A stretch of 64,000 nt of DNA, taken from assembly GCF_002803065.1 (NCBI RefSeq), contig NZ_NNBL01000003.1, positions 1,432,042-1,496,041 of the forward strand, given 5' to 3'. The position numbers and the translations under genes were made by a program. The notes beneath the pieces are model-generated. The model ran no database searches and had not been told where the DNA came from. It saw only the letters and a list, made by a program, of their open reading frames with translations. Source of the DNA: Streptomyces sp. CB01635. Lineage in GTDB: Bacteria > Actinomycetota > Actinomycetes > Streptomycetales > Streptomycetaceae. Positions 43,257-52,460 of the stretch are shown here, in pieces; positions within the stretch are counted from its first letter, which is position 1, and every line of letters starts with the position of its first letter.

Positions 43257-45089
43257 TCAGCCGAGTGCGCGGTCGAGGTTGAAGGCGGCGCTGATCAGCG
43301 AGAGGTGGGTGAAGGCCTGGGGGAAGTTGCCGAGTTGTTCTCCGGTCGGGCCGATCTCCTCGGCGAACAGACCGAGGTGGTTGGCGTAGGTGAGCATCTT
43401 CTCGAAGGCGAGCCTGGCCTCCTCCAGTCGGCCTGCGCGGGTCAGTGCCTCGACGTACCAGAAGGAGCAGATCGAGAAGGTGCCCTCGGGGCCGTGCAGG
43501 CCGTCGGGGCTGGCGGCCGGGTCGTAGCGGTGGACCAGTGAGTCGGAGACCAGGTCTGCGGTGAGGGCGTCCAGGGTGGAGAGCCACTTGGGGTCGGTGG
43601 GCGCGATGAACTTGGCCATCGGCATCATCAGCAGCGAGGCGTCCAGCACGTGGCCGTCCAGCCCCTGGACGAACGCCTCTCGCTCGGCCGACCAGCCGCG
43701 CTGCATGATCTGCCGGTAGATCGCGTCCCGGGACTTCCGCCAGCGGGTCAGGTCCGCCGGCAGTCCGCGGCGGTTCGCCATGCGTATCGCGCGCTCCAGT
43801 GCCACCCAGCACATCAGTCGCGAGTACACGAAGTCCCGCCGGCCCCCGCGGGTCTCCCAGATTCCCTCGTCGGGCTGGTCCCAGTGCTCGCAGAGCCAGT
43901 CCACCACGGCACCGACCTCGTCCCAGTGGTCGCTGCTGATCGGCTGTCCCCACTTGTCGTAGAGATAGATCGAGTCGATCAGCGCACCGTAGATGTCCAG
44001 CTGGAGCTGGCCGGTGGCTGCGTTGCCCACCCGGACCGGTGCGGAGCCGAGGTAGCCCTCCAGGTGCGACAGCTCGTACTCGGGCAGCTCGCTGCGCCCG
44101 TCGATGCCGTACATGATCTGCAACGGACCGCCCTCCCCCGTGCCCCGCAGGATGCCCCGCTCGGAGATGAACCCCATGAACGCCTCGGCCTCCGAGGTGA
44201 ACCCCAGGCGCAGCATCGCGTAGACGCAGAAGGCGGCGTCGCGGACCCAGACATAGCGGTAGTCCCAGTTGCGCTCGCCGCCGATCTGCTCGGGCAGGCT
44301 GGTGGTCGGTGCCGCGACGATCGCCCCGGTCGGCGCGTAGGTGAGCAGCTTCAGCACCAGCGCGGAGCGGTTCACCGTCTCCCGCCACCGGCCGTGGTAG
44401 CGCGAACCGGCCAGCCAGCGGCGCCAGAACCGGACGGTCGCCTCCGCCTGCTCCTGCGCCTCGGCGCGCGGGCACGACCGGGCGGGGACGTCGTCGCCGA
44501 TCTGGTCGAGGGCGAACACGTTGGACTCGCCCTCGAGGAGTTTGAAGTGCGACCACACGTCCAGGCCGTCGCTTTCCAGGGGTGCCGTGGCGGTCAGCGC
44601 CAGCGTCAGTGACGGGGAGCGGAACACCGCCGTGTGGCCTTCGAGGTGCGTGGTGTGCGCTTCGGCGCCGTAGCCGAAGCGGGGGGCGATCCGTGCCTTG
44701 AAGGGGAGAGTTCCGCGGACGCAGATCACCCGCCGGATCAGCCGGTGTCGGGCTGCCTCGCGCGACTCGTCGACCACGGGCATGAAGTCCTGGATCTCCG
44801 CCACCCCGTCCGCGGCGAAGAACCGGGTGATCAGCACGTTCGTGTCGGGGAAGTAGAACTGCCTGGTGCGGGTCGGGACCTCGGCGGCCAACTCGAACGA
44901 TCCGCCGCGGTCGGCATCGAGGATGGACCCGAAGACGCTGGGCGCATCGAAGCGCGGGCAGCAGTACCAGTCGATGGTGCCGTTCGTGCCGACCAGGGCG
45001 GTCGTTCGAAGATCGCCGATCAGACCGTGTTCGGGGATCGGAATGTAGCGGCTGTCGGCCTGCTCGAAACCAGTCGTGTCGAACGCCAT
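43257..45089 (-). CDS. GH15-family glucan hydrolase (glucoamylase/trehalase-like)
   Basis: A 610-residue cytosolic enzyme. The N-terminal beta-domain is typical (EHGLIGDLRTTALVGTNGTI, DWYCCPRFDAPSVFGSILDA); the (alpha/alpha)6 barrel carries RNWDYRYVWVRDAAF near residue 275 and ends in PTGEQLGNFPQAFTHLSLI. ATG 45089 is preferred because GGGAGG precedes it. No signal peptide. Actinobacterial relatives include alpha,alpha-trehalases and glucoamylase-like enzymes, so it probably splits trehalose or maltodextrins. It stands alone. Confidence 0.88.
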   Translation of the reverse strand: MAFDTTGFEQADSRYIPIPEHGLIGDLRTTALVGTNGTIDWYCCPRFDAPSVFGSILDADRGGSFELAAEVPTRTRQFYFPDTNVLITRFFAADGVAEIQDFMPVVDESREAARHRLIRRVICVRGTLPFKARIAPRFGYGAEAHTTHLEGHTAVFRSPSLTLALTATAPLESDGLDVWSHFKLLEGESNVFALDQIGDDVPARSCPRAEAQEQAEATVRFWRRWLAGSRYHGRWRETVNRSALVLKLLTYAPTGAIVAAPTTSLPEQIGGERNWDYRYVWVRDAAFCVYAMLRLGFTSEAEAFMGFISERGILRGTGEGGPLQIMYGIDGRSELPEYELSHLEGYLGSAPVRVGNAATGQLQLDIYGALIDSIYLYDKWGQPISSDHWDEVGAVVDWLCEHWDQPDEGIWETRGGRRDFVYSRLMCWVALERAIRMANRRGLPADLTRWRKSRDAIYRQIMQRGWSAEREAFVQGLDGHVLDASLLMMPMAKFIAPTDPKWLSTLDALTADLVSDSLVHRYDPAASPDGLHGPEGTFSICSFWYVEALTRAGRLEEARLAFEKMLTYANHLGLFAEEIGPTGEQLGNFPQAFTHLSLISAAFNLDRALG

Positions 45090-45379
45090 GACGGCCTCCC
45101 TGCCGCTGCGGCACGGGCCTGGAGATGAAGCCTTACCTTTCATGCTAGGCGGCTTTTGTGGAGTTCGCTGCTGACCCTTGGAGGCCTGCGCATTGACGGT
45201 TCAGGGCTTGGCCGACTGCGGTGCCGACCGGCTCGGTGGTGGTGTGGACGCCCCGTTGGTTGAGCTGGTCAAAGGTGTGGTGTGGGGGCGGCGGGTAGCT
45301 AATTGCGCCTTCGAGATCCCGTCGATCGTCAGTCGGCGGGACCTGAAGCTGGATGGGTCAACAGGGCCAGGCGGGCAGC

Positions 45380-45955
45380 TCAGGCGGCGACGGCCGCGGC
45401 CGTGCGCAGCGGTGCGAGCGCGGTGCTCCAGGCGATTACCTGGTCGAGCATTGTGTTCAGGGCGGGCAGGTTGTGGGCGCCGGGCTTGAAGGCGCTGAAA
45501 TTCTCGAATTCGGTGATCATCGAGAGTGCGACCTGCTGGCGTACGTCAGCCATCTGGAGCTCGGCGACGACGAGACGCAGGTGTTCGACGGCCCGCACCC
45601 CGCCGACCCCGCCGTAGGACACGAAGCCGACCGCCTTGTTGTTCCACTCGGCGTAGAGGAAGTCGATGGCGTTCTTGAGCACGCCGGGGATGCCGTGGTT
45701 GTACTCCGGTGTCACGATGACGAACCCGTCGAACGACGCGATCTTGGCCGCCCATTGCTTGGTGTGCTCGTGCTGGTACTGACCGAACATCGGCGACAGA
45801 GGCTCGTCGAAGTGCGGCAAGGGGTGGTCGCGGAGGTCGATGAGCTCAAAGGTGGCGTCGTCGCGGCGCGAGGCGGTGTCGAGTACCCATTTCGCCACCT
45901 GTTCGCCGTTGCGGTTCGGGCGGGTGCTGCCGAGGATGATGCCGATCTTGAGCAT
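45380..45955 (-). CDS. NADPH-dependent FMN reductase
   Basis: A 191-residue flavodoxin-like reductase. FMN-phosphate loop GSTRPNRNGEQVAKWV and the conserved TPEYNHGIPGVLKNAIDFLY are clear. Cytosolic. It supplies reduced flavin or acts as a quinone/azo reductase. Divergent from a MarR regulator with a 111-bp gap, a common stress-response arrangement. Confidence 0.92.
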   Translation of the reverse strand: MLKIGIILGSTRPNRNGEQVAKWVLDTASRRDDATFELIDLRDHPLPHFDEPLSPMFGQYQHEHTKQWAAKIASFDGFVIVTPEYNHGIPGVLKNAIDFLYAEWNNKAVGFVSYGGVGGVRAVEHLRLVVAELQMADVRQQVALSMITEFENFSAFKPGAHNLPALNTMLDQVIAWSTALAPLRTAAAVAA

Positions 45956-46066
45956 GACGTTTGCCTTCTCATCTGCGGCGCTTCGTCGCGGAAGTGCGTC
46001 GTCTGATAGATCGCATGCTGCGCAGATGATGTGTGCAACAACGAGTGGGCCGGTGTCATTCCTGTT

Positions 46067-46762
46067 ATGAGTACCGAGACACCGGCCACGCCGGTCGGCG
46101 GTGTCGACGTCGCGGGGGACTTCGGTCTCTGCCTCCTCGCCCTGATGCGCGGGTACCGGACCGTCGTCGCATCGGCCCTGGATGACGTCTCGCAGGGTGC
46201 CCGCGGCTACCAGACGCTCGCCGTCGTCGTCCGAGGTGACCAGCAAAATCTGCTCGCCCTGGCCACGTACCTGGGGATCGACCGCACGCTGATGACCTAC
46301 CTGATCGACGACCTCGTCACGGCCGGCTTCGTCGAGCGCCGGCTCGACCCCGCCGATCGGCGCCAGCGCAAGATCGTCGTCACCGCCCGGTGCGTCAACA
46401 CCCCTCAGGACCTGCAACGGCAGATACGGGAAGCCGAAGACCGGCTTCTTGAGGCGTTCGATGAGAATGAGCGCCAAACCTTCCGGACCCTCCTCAGCCG
46501 GGTCGCCTGCGGTGTCCGGAACGTGGACTTGGCCGCTGCCCCCTGCGACGTCAGATCCGACCCCGCGACATCGCCGAACTCGGGTCCTAGCTCGACCGCG
46601 TACCCACCGGCGCGCGCTGGGCGACGACCCGACAGGCCGGCCGGTCACCGGATTCCTCCGAGGATGCGCCGGCCTTTGGGCCGGGGAGGTATCGGACTCC
46701 TGGGGAGCAGGGCAGAGAGAGCCGGATCGTCGGCAGGGCGATCCGGCGTCCACCTCGCGTGA
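46067..46762 (+). CDS. MarR-family regulator with abnormal C-terminus
   Basis: Residues 1-155 are a normal MarR repressor (ALATYLGIDRTLMTYLIDDL, VERRLDPADRRQRKIVVT, the wing and recognition helix). After LAAAPCDVRSDP the protein gains about 70 Pro/Arg/Gly-rich residues and ends at the left border of the TnpB element. Family length is 140-160 aa, so the natural stop seems lost through frameshift or by the insertion. It may still work. It probably controls the divergent FMN reductase. ATG 46067 has no clear ribosome site. Confidence 0.75.
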   Translation: MSTETPATPVGGVDVAGDFGLCLLALMRGYRTVVASALDDVSQGARGYQTLAVVVRGDQQNLLALATYLGIDRTLMTYLIDDLVTAGFVERRLDPADRRQRKIVVTARCVNTPQDLQRQIREAEDRLLEAFDENERQTFRTLLSRVACGVRNVDLAAAPCDVRSDPATSPNSGPSSTAYPPARAGRRPDRPAGHRIPPRMRRPLGRGGIGLLGSRAERAGSSAGRSGVHLA

Positions 46763-46827
46763 TGATGAGGAACCCCAGCGAGATCGGTTGTTCTCAACTG
46801 TCAGTCCTCCCAGATAGGTTGTGTTTC

Positions 46828-48030
46828 GTGACGAGCGGAGCGTTGACGGCAGGTGGCGGGCATGCCCGCCACACTTTCCGGCTGCGTCTGTCGTCCTCGG
46901 CGGTCCGCGCGCTGGAAGCGGAATGGGCGCGCTGCCGCTGGGTGTGGAACGAGTCGGTGGCCAAGTCGAAGGCCGTGCATCTGCACAACAAGGCCACCGG
47001 CGAGAAGACAACGTGTGGCCCGGCGCAGCTCGACAAGATGCTGACCGCGGCCCGTACCGCGAACGCGTGGCTGCGTGAGGGCTCCAGCGTTGTGCAGCAG
47101 CAGTTGATACGGGACTTCGCGAAGTCCCGGGCGAAGGCACTGAAAGACATCAAGGCCCAGTTGCCGATACGGCAGCGGGCCGGTATGCCGAAGTACAAGA
47201 AGAAGCATCAGGTCGACCCGAGCCTGAACTACACCCAGCGCGGTTTCCGGGTGAAAGACGACCGTCTGCATCTCGCCGGCGGCATCGCGGCGACGGTCGT
47301 GTGGTCGCGTGAGCTGCCCGAGCCGCCGTCCAGCGTGCGCGTCTACCGCGACAGTCTCGGCCACTGGTACGCCTCGTTCGTTGTCGCCACAAGCACCCAG
47401 GCGCTTGTCGAAACCGGCTGCGTGATCGGCATCGACTGGGGTGTGAAGGAGACCGCGACCACCACATCCGACGACTACGACCTTCCCCATCCCGAGCATG
47501 GCCACAAGGCCGCGCAGCGCCTCGCCCGCTACCAGCGGATGATGGCCCGCAGGAAGCCGAAGAAGGGCCAGCCCTGTTCGAACGGCTACAAGGTTGCCAA
47601 GAAGCAGGCGGCGAAGCTGCACAAGAAGGTGGCCCGGCAGCGTCAGGACACCGCCCGCAAGTGGGCCAAGCGTGTGGTCCGCGACCACGACGCCTTGGCG
47701 GCAGAGGACTTCCGCCCGAAGTTCCTGGCGAAGTCGACGATGGCCCGCAAGGCCGCTGACGCTGCGATCGGCGCGACCAAGAGCGCCCTGGTCGAGATGG
47801 CCCGTAAACACGGCCGCGCCGTGCACCTCGTCAACCCCGCGCACACCACCATGGACTGCGCGCACTGCGATGCGAGAGCCAAGCATCGCCTGCCTCTCTC
47901 CGAGAGAACGTATACGTGCACCGCGTGCGGAACCGTGTCCCCCAGGGACAAGAACTCCGCCCGCGTGATGCTCGTCCGGGCTGGTCTCAACCCGGCTAGT
48001 GCTGATCTTGTAAGCCCTGCCACCTGCTAG
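46828..48030 (+). CDS. tnpB: TnpB RNA-guided nuclease (IS200/IS605 OrfB)
   Basis: About 400 residues from GTG 46828 (the frame is open to 46759). N-terminal region GGHARHTFRLRLSSSAVRAL, RuvC-like nuclease with the three acidic residues: Asp in VIGIDWGVKE, Glu in DALAAEDFRPKF, and Asp in SPRDKNSARV. A four-Cys zinc ribbon is intact (CAHC ... CTAC). Known TnpB proteins use an RNA from the element's right end to cut DNA and preserve the transposon. All catalytic residues are kept, so it may be active. Confidence 0.9.
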   Translation: MTSGALTAGGGHARHTFRLRLSSSAVRALEAEWARCRWVWNESVAKSKAVHLHNKATGEKTTCGPAQLDKMLTAARTANAWLREGSSVVQQQLIRDFAKSRAKALKDIKAQLPIRQRAGMPKYKKKHQVDPSLNYTQRGFRVKDDRLHLAGGIAATVVWSRELPEPPSSVRVYRDSLGHWYASFVVATSTQALVETGCVIGIDWGVKETATTTSDDYDLPHPEHGHKAAQRLARYQRMMARRKPKKGQPCSNGYKVAKKQAAKLHKKVARQRQDTARKWAKRVVRDHDALAAEDFRPKFLAKSTMARKAADAAIGATKSALVEMARKHGRAVHLVNPAHTTMDCAHCDARAKHRLPLSERTYTCTACGTVSPRDKNSARVMLVRAGLNPASADLVSPATC

Positions 48031-48085
48031 GTGCCAGGCAAAGTGAGCTAGGAATCCCCCTGCTTCAGCAGGGGGAGGACGTCAA
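47950..48085 (+). ncRNA. Putative right-end omega RNA (reRNA)
   Basis: By analogy with other TnpB systems, the guide scaffold should overlap the tnpB 3' end and finish at the element border. The perfect 8-bp hairpin (48056-48075) followed by GTCAA at 48081-48085 fits the scaffold end; bases from 48086 on would be the guide. The 5' end is a guess. Confidence 0.5.
48056..48075 (+). repeat. IS605-type right-end hairpin
   Basis: Perfect stem CCCCCTGC/GCAGGGGG with the tetraloop TTCA, 26 bp after the tnpB stop. It is the subterminal palindrome recognised in IS200/IS605 right ends. Confidence 0.85.
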
Positions 48086-48311
48086 AGGACTGTTCAACTG
48101 GCATGGCCACGCACTGCGTCGGAGGCGTCCCCGCCTCCGACTGGGGCATGGACGTGGGCAAGGAAAACGCCCTGTGCACGCCGGGAATGTACTGAGCCTG
48201 TTCCAAGCTGAGGGCGGGGTTGGGGCGTTGGCGGCCCGCGTCTGCACGGAACGACGGAACTCCTGGTAGAGGGGTTCTCGACCAGGAATTCCCGTGTCCG
48301 CCAGAAGCTTC
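48086..48311. other. Flank of the TnpB element
   Basis: No intact gene. Short coding-like words on the + strand (LFNWHGHALRR) have no recognisable family. It joins the TnpB element to the IS5-type remnant. Confidence 0.35.
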
Positions 48312-49088
48312 GCGTGTTTGTCCACCCGTCGTCGATCGACCTGTCCAGCCACAGTCTTTGGCTTCTGACCGCGCAATCTTGGTACCAGGCATCGCGAGAT
48401 CGGCACATGCTCCCGGCGGCTCCCGGCGGCTGCGGCTCCCTGCGGGCCGGCAGGCCCTGCTCGCCCTGGCCCATCTGTGCTACGGCGACACCTGCCGTCA
48501 GCTCGCTGCCGGGTTGCGCATCGGCATCGCGACCGTCTACCGCTCCATACGCGAGGCCATCGACGTCCTGGCCGCCCTCGCTCCGGCGCTCGCCGAGGCG
48601 ATGAAGGCGATGAAGGCGATCCAGGCGAAGGCGTTCGTCATCCTGGACGGACGGCACGCTGCTGCCGATCGACCAGATCGCCGCAGACTCCGGGAAACAC
48701 AAGCGTCACGGCATGAACGTCCAGGTTCTGACCGATCCCTTCGGGAGGCTGTCGTGGGCCTCGGCCGTGCTGCCGGGGGAGACCCACGTCCTGACCGCCG
48801 CGCGCACCCACGGGATCACCGACGCCCTTGCCGACACGGGTCTGAACTGCTGGGCAAACGAGGCGTATCAGGGCGTCGGCCGCGACGTTCGGGTGCCCTT
48901 CCTAGGCCGCAAGCTCAAGCGGTGGAAGTGACGCCACAACCCTCCTCACGCCAAAAGCTGCTGCGTCGGCGAACAGGCCATGGCCACCCTCAAAGGGATG
49001 GCGACTACTGCGGAAGCTCCGCTGCACCACGAACCGGGTCACCGACGTCGTCAAAGTCGTCGTCGTACTTCAACACGCCTCAACGTGA
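48312..49088 (+). pseudogene. IS5-type DDE transposase, multiply frameshifted
   Basis: In successive frames: FVHPSSIDLSSHSLWLLTAQ; RRLRLPAGRQALLALAHLCY and AFVILDG; then, after a shift near 48645-48655, LLPIDQIAADSGKHKRHGMN, VQVLTDPFGRLSWASAVLPG, LGRKLKRWK and a stop; finally the degraded end KVVVVLQHAS. This is an IS5-group transposase with the first Asp (ILDG) and DPFG segments visible but no continuous frame. Dead insertion sequence. The ends could not be located. Confidence 0.75.
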
Positions 49089-49136
49089 GGTTGGAGACAG
49101 CTCAGTGCCTTCAGCTGATGGGGCGTCTCGGATGCT

Positions 49137-49979
49137 TCACGTGTGGAGAACTTGTTCCGCCATGTCCCGGATGGCGTTGGCCAGTGTGTCAGGAGCGGTG
49201 AGGTGAGCGATGTGTCCCTGGCCGGGGAGGGTGACGATCCGTGTGTTCGGCAGGGTCGCCGCCAGATCGGCCAGGCGCTCGCGCAAGTGGGTGGGGCTGA
49301 GGTCTCCTTCGATCAGGGTCGTCGGCGTTTCGAGGTTCGCGAAGCGATCAACACCGACGCCGAGCGCGTCGATTGCCTCGTCGTCAGCGATCTGGGCCAC
49401 CGCGTAGGCGGCGAACGCCGCTTGCACTTGCTGGTCGGCGAACATCGCGTCGACCATGTTCGCGGGCATGCGGACGATGTCGCGCATGTGGATACGCATC
49501 GCTTCGACCGGGTCGCCCGCGTCGAGCGCGGCACGCGCATGTGCTCCCGCCGCGCCGGCGATCAACTCCCGGGTGGGCATGGGAGGTTCGTAGAGGCATA
49601 GTCCGGCGAATGCCGACGGGGCGAGTAGCGAGGCTTCCAGCGCGGCGACGGCGCCCGAGGAATGCCCCACGAGAAGCACCGGGGAGTCGAGGAGTTCTGC
49701 GACGGCGACGATGTCGGCCGCCTCGACGCCCATCGAGTGGGGTAGCGCAATGTCGGTGTCTGGTCCGGGGGAGTAGATCCGTCGGTGGATCCTGACGACG
49801 CGAAAGTCGTCGGTCAGGTGGCGGGTGACGCTGTCCCAGGTGGTCGCGTCTCCGCCACCCGGGTGGACCACCAGCAGGTTCGGCCCGGATCCGTCGTCGA
49901 GAGCGGTGATGGGGTGGGCGTCATCAGATGATGCGAGAAGCTCGGCCATGCGCACAAGTTTGTACGTGGCGGCCGACAT
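49137..49979 (-). CDS. Alpha/beta-hydrolase family protein
   Basis: A 280-residue cytosolic hydrolase. Oxyanion region LLVVHPGGGDATTWDSV, nucleophile elbow VLLVGHSSGAVAALEA (Ser), and the catalytic His in LPGQGHIAHLTAPDTL; the acid is likely in LIEGDLSP. An ATG at 49949 is an alternative start; neither has a strong ribosome site. Substrate unknown. Lies alone between the IS5 remnant and the metallophosphoesterase. Confidence 0.85.
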   Translation of the reverse strand: MSAATYKLVRMAELLASSDDAHPITALDDGSGPNLLVVHPGGGDATTWDSVTRHLTDDFRVVRIHRRIYSPGPDTDIALPHSMGVEAADIVAVAELLDSPVLLVGHSSGAVAALEASLLAPSAFAGLCLYEPPMPTRELIAGAAGAHARAALDAGDPVEAMRIHMRDIVRMPANMVDAMFADQQVQAAFAAYAVAQIADDEAIDALGVGVDRFANLETPTTLIEGDLSPTHLRERLADLAATLPNTRIVTLPGQGHIAHLTAPDTLANAIRDMAEQVLHT

Positions 49980-50195
49980 CGCACCGACAGACTGCCGAAA
50001 TTCTGTGCTGCCGACAGCGGTCGGCCGGCGATCCTGCCGAATTGCAGCTCCTCGGCCCTACTTCGGAAGGCACCTGAGCGAACAGTGAGAATCGTGACCC
50101 TCGCCACCCGCCCTACATTTTCCGCCTGTCTCACCCCGCACCTGCCGCACCCCGGAAGCCTTTCCGGGGCGCGGCGTCTTGGCATGGCGGGTCCG

Positions 50196-51425
50196 TCAGA
50201 GGGCTGCCGTCAGGGCGGACATGGTGGTGAAGCTGTGGGCCAGGCTCGATGTCGACGTCGCCGCGTCCACGGTGTAGGCGTCGATGGTGAGGCTCTTCGC
50301 CGATGCCTTGAGGACCATGAAGCCGTTGTGCGAGAAGTCCTGCCAGCGTGCCGGGTGGGTGCCGTGGGTCTTGCCGTCGCCTGACTTGCCGGCGGTGCCG
50401 CACACGATCTGGCGGGTGCCGCGGCTGCGTGCGGTCGGCTCGAGGATCTGCTGGGTGTGGTCGTGGCCGGAGAGGATGAGGTCGGCTCGTCCGCAGACCA
50501 CTTCCTCGTACAGCTCCTTGAGGTGGATGCCGCTGGTGTAGTTCCCGATGACGAAGCCGTCGTAGGAACCGGCGCTGCCGTGCTTGCCGTTGTTCAGGTA
50601 CGGGTGGTGGCCGACCACGATCTTCCATGTGGCGCGCGAGGCGGAGAGTGCGGAGTCCAGCCAGCGGCGCTGTTCGCGCATGTAGGGGCCGTTCCACTGG
50701 AAGTACGGGTCCAGTTGGGTCACGGTCGAGGCGATGGGGTTGGTGTCGATGGCGAAGAACTCGACGAGCGGGACGTCCGGGTCCGCGGCCGACGGCAGCG
50801 CGGTGGAGTAGTAGCGGGCCGGCATGTGCCAGCGCCTCGACGTCGTGGCGTAGGCGACCTCGCGGTCGCCTCGCGAGGGGTCGCCGCCGCTGCCGGGGAT
50901 GAGGCCCGAGCAGTCGTGGTTGCCGAGAACCATCAGCCATGGGACGTCGATGCCGTCGTTGGGCTGCTCGAACTTGGTCGCGAACTCGTCGTCGTGCGCG
51001 GACTCCGGGCCGTTCTCGTAGAGGTTGTCGCCAAGGCCGACGGCGAGCGAGACGCCTTCGGTGCGGCATATCGCCTTGGCGGCCGTGGCCACGGCGTACT
51101 GCGCTTCATCGCCCGTGCCAGCGTCCCCGGTCAGGAGTACGGCGTACTGTCCGCCGCGGCCGGGCCGGCCGGGGAATGGGAACTTGGCCACCGGGGCATC
51201 GGCGGCGGTCGCCGATCTCGGTGAGGCGGCGGCTGCCTGCGGCAGCGCGGCCAGGGCGGCGGCCCCGGCCACGGCGCCGCCCAGCACGGTGCGCCGGCCG
51301 ACCAGTCCGGACGGCCCGCCGGCGGTGGGTGCCGGGCGGCCCGTGGTGGTGATGGTCGTGTCCAGGTCCAGCCACTGGGACTCGGTGAGGTCGGGCCGCG
51401 GGGGGATGTACTCGTCATCGCACAT
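50196..51425 (-). CDS. TAT-exported metallophosphoesterase
   Basis: A 409-residue secreted calcineurin-like phosphoesterase. The N-terminus is long and acidic before a twin-arginine motif GRRTVLGGAVAGAAALAALP (about residues 42-60). Metal-binding motifs appear in order: TGDAGTGDE, GLGDNLYE, LGNHDC, VGHHPY and SGHDHTQQ, as in purple acid phosphatase or alkaline phosphatase-like enzymes. It should hydrolyse phosphate esters outside the cell. Single gene. Confidence 0.88.
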   Translation of the reverse strand: MCDDEYIPPRPDLTESQWLDLDTTITTTGRPAPTAGGPSGLVGRRTVLGGAVAGAAALAALPQAAAASPRSATAADAPVAKFPFPGRPGRGGQYAVLLTGDAGTGDEAQYAVATAAKAICRTEGVSLAVGLGDNLYENGPESAHDDEFATKFEQPNDGIDVPWLMVLGNHDCSGLIPGSGGDPSRGDREVAYATTSRRWHMPARYYSTALPSAADPDVPLVEFFAIDTNPIASTVTQLDPYFQWNGPYMREQRRWLDSALSASRATWKIVVGHHPYLNNGKHGSAGSYDGFVIGNYTSGIHLKELYEEVVCGRADLILSGHDHTQQILEPTARSRGTRQIVCGTAGKSGDGKTHGTHPARWQDFSHNGFMVLKASAKSLTIDAYTVDAATSTSSLAHSFTTMSALTAAL

Positions 51426-51708
51426 CCCATGTTTCTCGCAGGTAACTTCGCCCGCCTGGTGAATGATCGGCGAACCTTGCGTGGAGGTCCGACGCAGGTG
51501 GTACGCCGGGCACGGCCGTCGCCGTCACGGTCCGGTTCGGGTGCGCGGAGTCAGCGCTTGTGGCAGCGCAGAGCGGCAACTAGCCCAGCGTGTGCCCGCT
51601 CAGGCGGCTGACACGGGGCTGCACACGCGCGCCAGACGTACTGCCGGTCCCGGGCGTGCCTCGCGGAACATCGTCTCCGGCGCTTCCGCTGCCGTCGGCG
51701 GCACTGCG
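51426..51708. other. Intergenic, nothing recognised
   Basis: The 283 bp between the phosphoesterase start and the TetR stop show no gene or obvious hairpin. Confidence 0.4.
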
Positions 51709-52272
51709 CTACGGGCGCAGGCCGCGGAGCACGATGTCGAGGTAGGCGTCCGCGGACGCGTCGTGTTCCGCGTGCTTGGGGAGAGCAGAGATCAGGGCAA
51801 GGAGCTGAACTGCCGTGACGTCGCCCCGCACTGCGCCTTCGTCCTGCGCGCGGGCGAAGAGCCGCGCGAAGCTCGCCTTCATCGGCGCGCATGCCGAGGC
51901 CATCGGGGACCCGTCGTCGGCCAGGCCGTCTCCGACGCGCGTGCTCATGCCGCGGTACTCGGTCGCACTCCGGTCGTACCGGAGCAGCCACTGCACCAAC
52001 GCCTCCCACACGTCCGGTGCGCCGAGGAACTCGCGAGCCTGGGTGTCCAGCAGGTCGACGCGGTCCTGCATGATCGCGACGAAGAGGTGCTCCCTGCTGG
52101 GGAAGTGCCGGTAGAGGGTGGCGCGCCCGACACCCGCCTCTTTTGCGACGTCGTCCATGGGTGCGTCGGTGCCGTCGCGCATGAAGACGTTCCGGCCCGC
52201 GGCGAGGAGCGCTTCGTAGTTGCGGCGCGCATCCGCGCGCGCCGGTTTCGCGCTGGGGATCGAGGCACTCAT
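51709..52272 (-). CDS. TetR-family repressor
   Basis: A 187-residue regulator. HTH: PMDDVAKEAGVGRATLYRHF followed by PSREHLFVAIMQ; the remainder is the helical ligand domain (ALVQWLLRYDRSATEYRGMS). Divergent from an SDR gene. Two palindromes in the gap (52295-52307 and 52328-52342) are probable binding sites and one sits inside the SDR promoter. Confidence 0.9.
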   Translation of the reverse strand: MSASIPSAKPARADARRNYEALLAAGRNVFMRDGTDAPMDDVAKEAGVGRATLYRHFPSREHLFVAIMQDRVDLLDTQAREFLGAPDVWEALVQWLLRYDRSATEYRGMSTRVGDGLADDGSPMASACAPMKASFARLFARAQDEGAVRGDVTAVQLLALISALPKHAEHDASADAYLDIVLRGLRP

Positions 52273-52285
52273 GGGATCAGGCTAT

Positions 52286-52314
52286 TTGACAACCGGACAC
52301 AGTGTCCATATCGT
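52286..52314 (+). promoter_or_regulatory. SDR promoter with TetR operator in the spacer
   Basis: TTGACA (52286-52291), 17-nt spacer, TATCGT (52309-52314). The spacer contains the palindrome GGACAC-A-GTGTCC (52295-52307). A repressor there would exclude RNA polymerase. Confidence 0.6.
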
Positions 52315-52327
52315 CGAAACGAATAAA

Positions 52328-52342
52328 CGGACAGAGTGTCCG
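52328..52342. promoter_or_regulatory. Second TetR operator CGGACA-GAG-TGTCCG
   Basis: 6-bp arms around a 3-nt centre, 34 bp (about three helical turns) from the first palindrome and with the same GGACA/TGTCC half-sites. Suggests two repressor dimers on one face of the DNA. Confidence 0.6.
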
Positions 52343-52460
52343 GATGCGGTTTCATGTGTATCGCTCGAGGCCGGCCCCGCCGCGCCCCGGTGGTGAGCCT
52401 GCGCGTGGCGGCGAGCGCCGGCGCCGCTCTGCCCACGCGAATCTGCAAGGGAGCACCACC

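Larger units (their letters stand above)
46780..48085 (+). mobile_element. IS200/IS605-family (IS1341-type) element with tnpB only
   Basis: The element consists of the tnpB gene and a right end with the hairpin CCCCCTGC/GCAGGGGG followed by AGGACGTCAA. A small hairpin (GTTG-TTCT-CAAC, 46787-46798) may lie in the left end. No tnpA (Y1 transposase) is present, so it would depend on a TnpA elsewhere. The left boundary is approximate. Confidence 0.7.

Noticed and set aside
45970..46028. CATCTGCG ... CGCAGATG inverted repeat between FMN reductase and MarR
   Set aside because: The arms are 43 bp apart, too distant for one MarR dimer; could be chance or two half-sites.
46780..46798. Exact left end of the TnpB element from the GTTG/CAAC hairpin
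   Set aside because: The stem is only 4-5 bp. The border cannot be fixed without an empty site for comparison.
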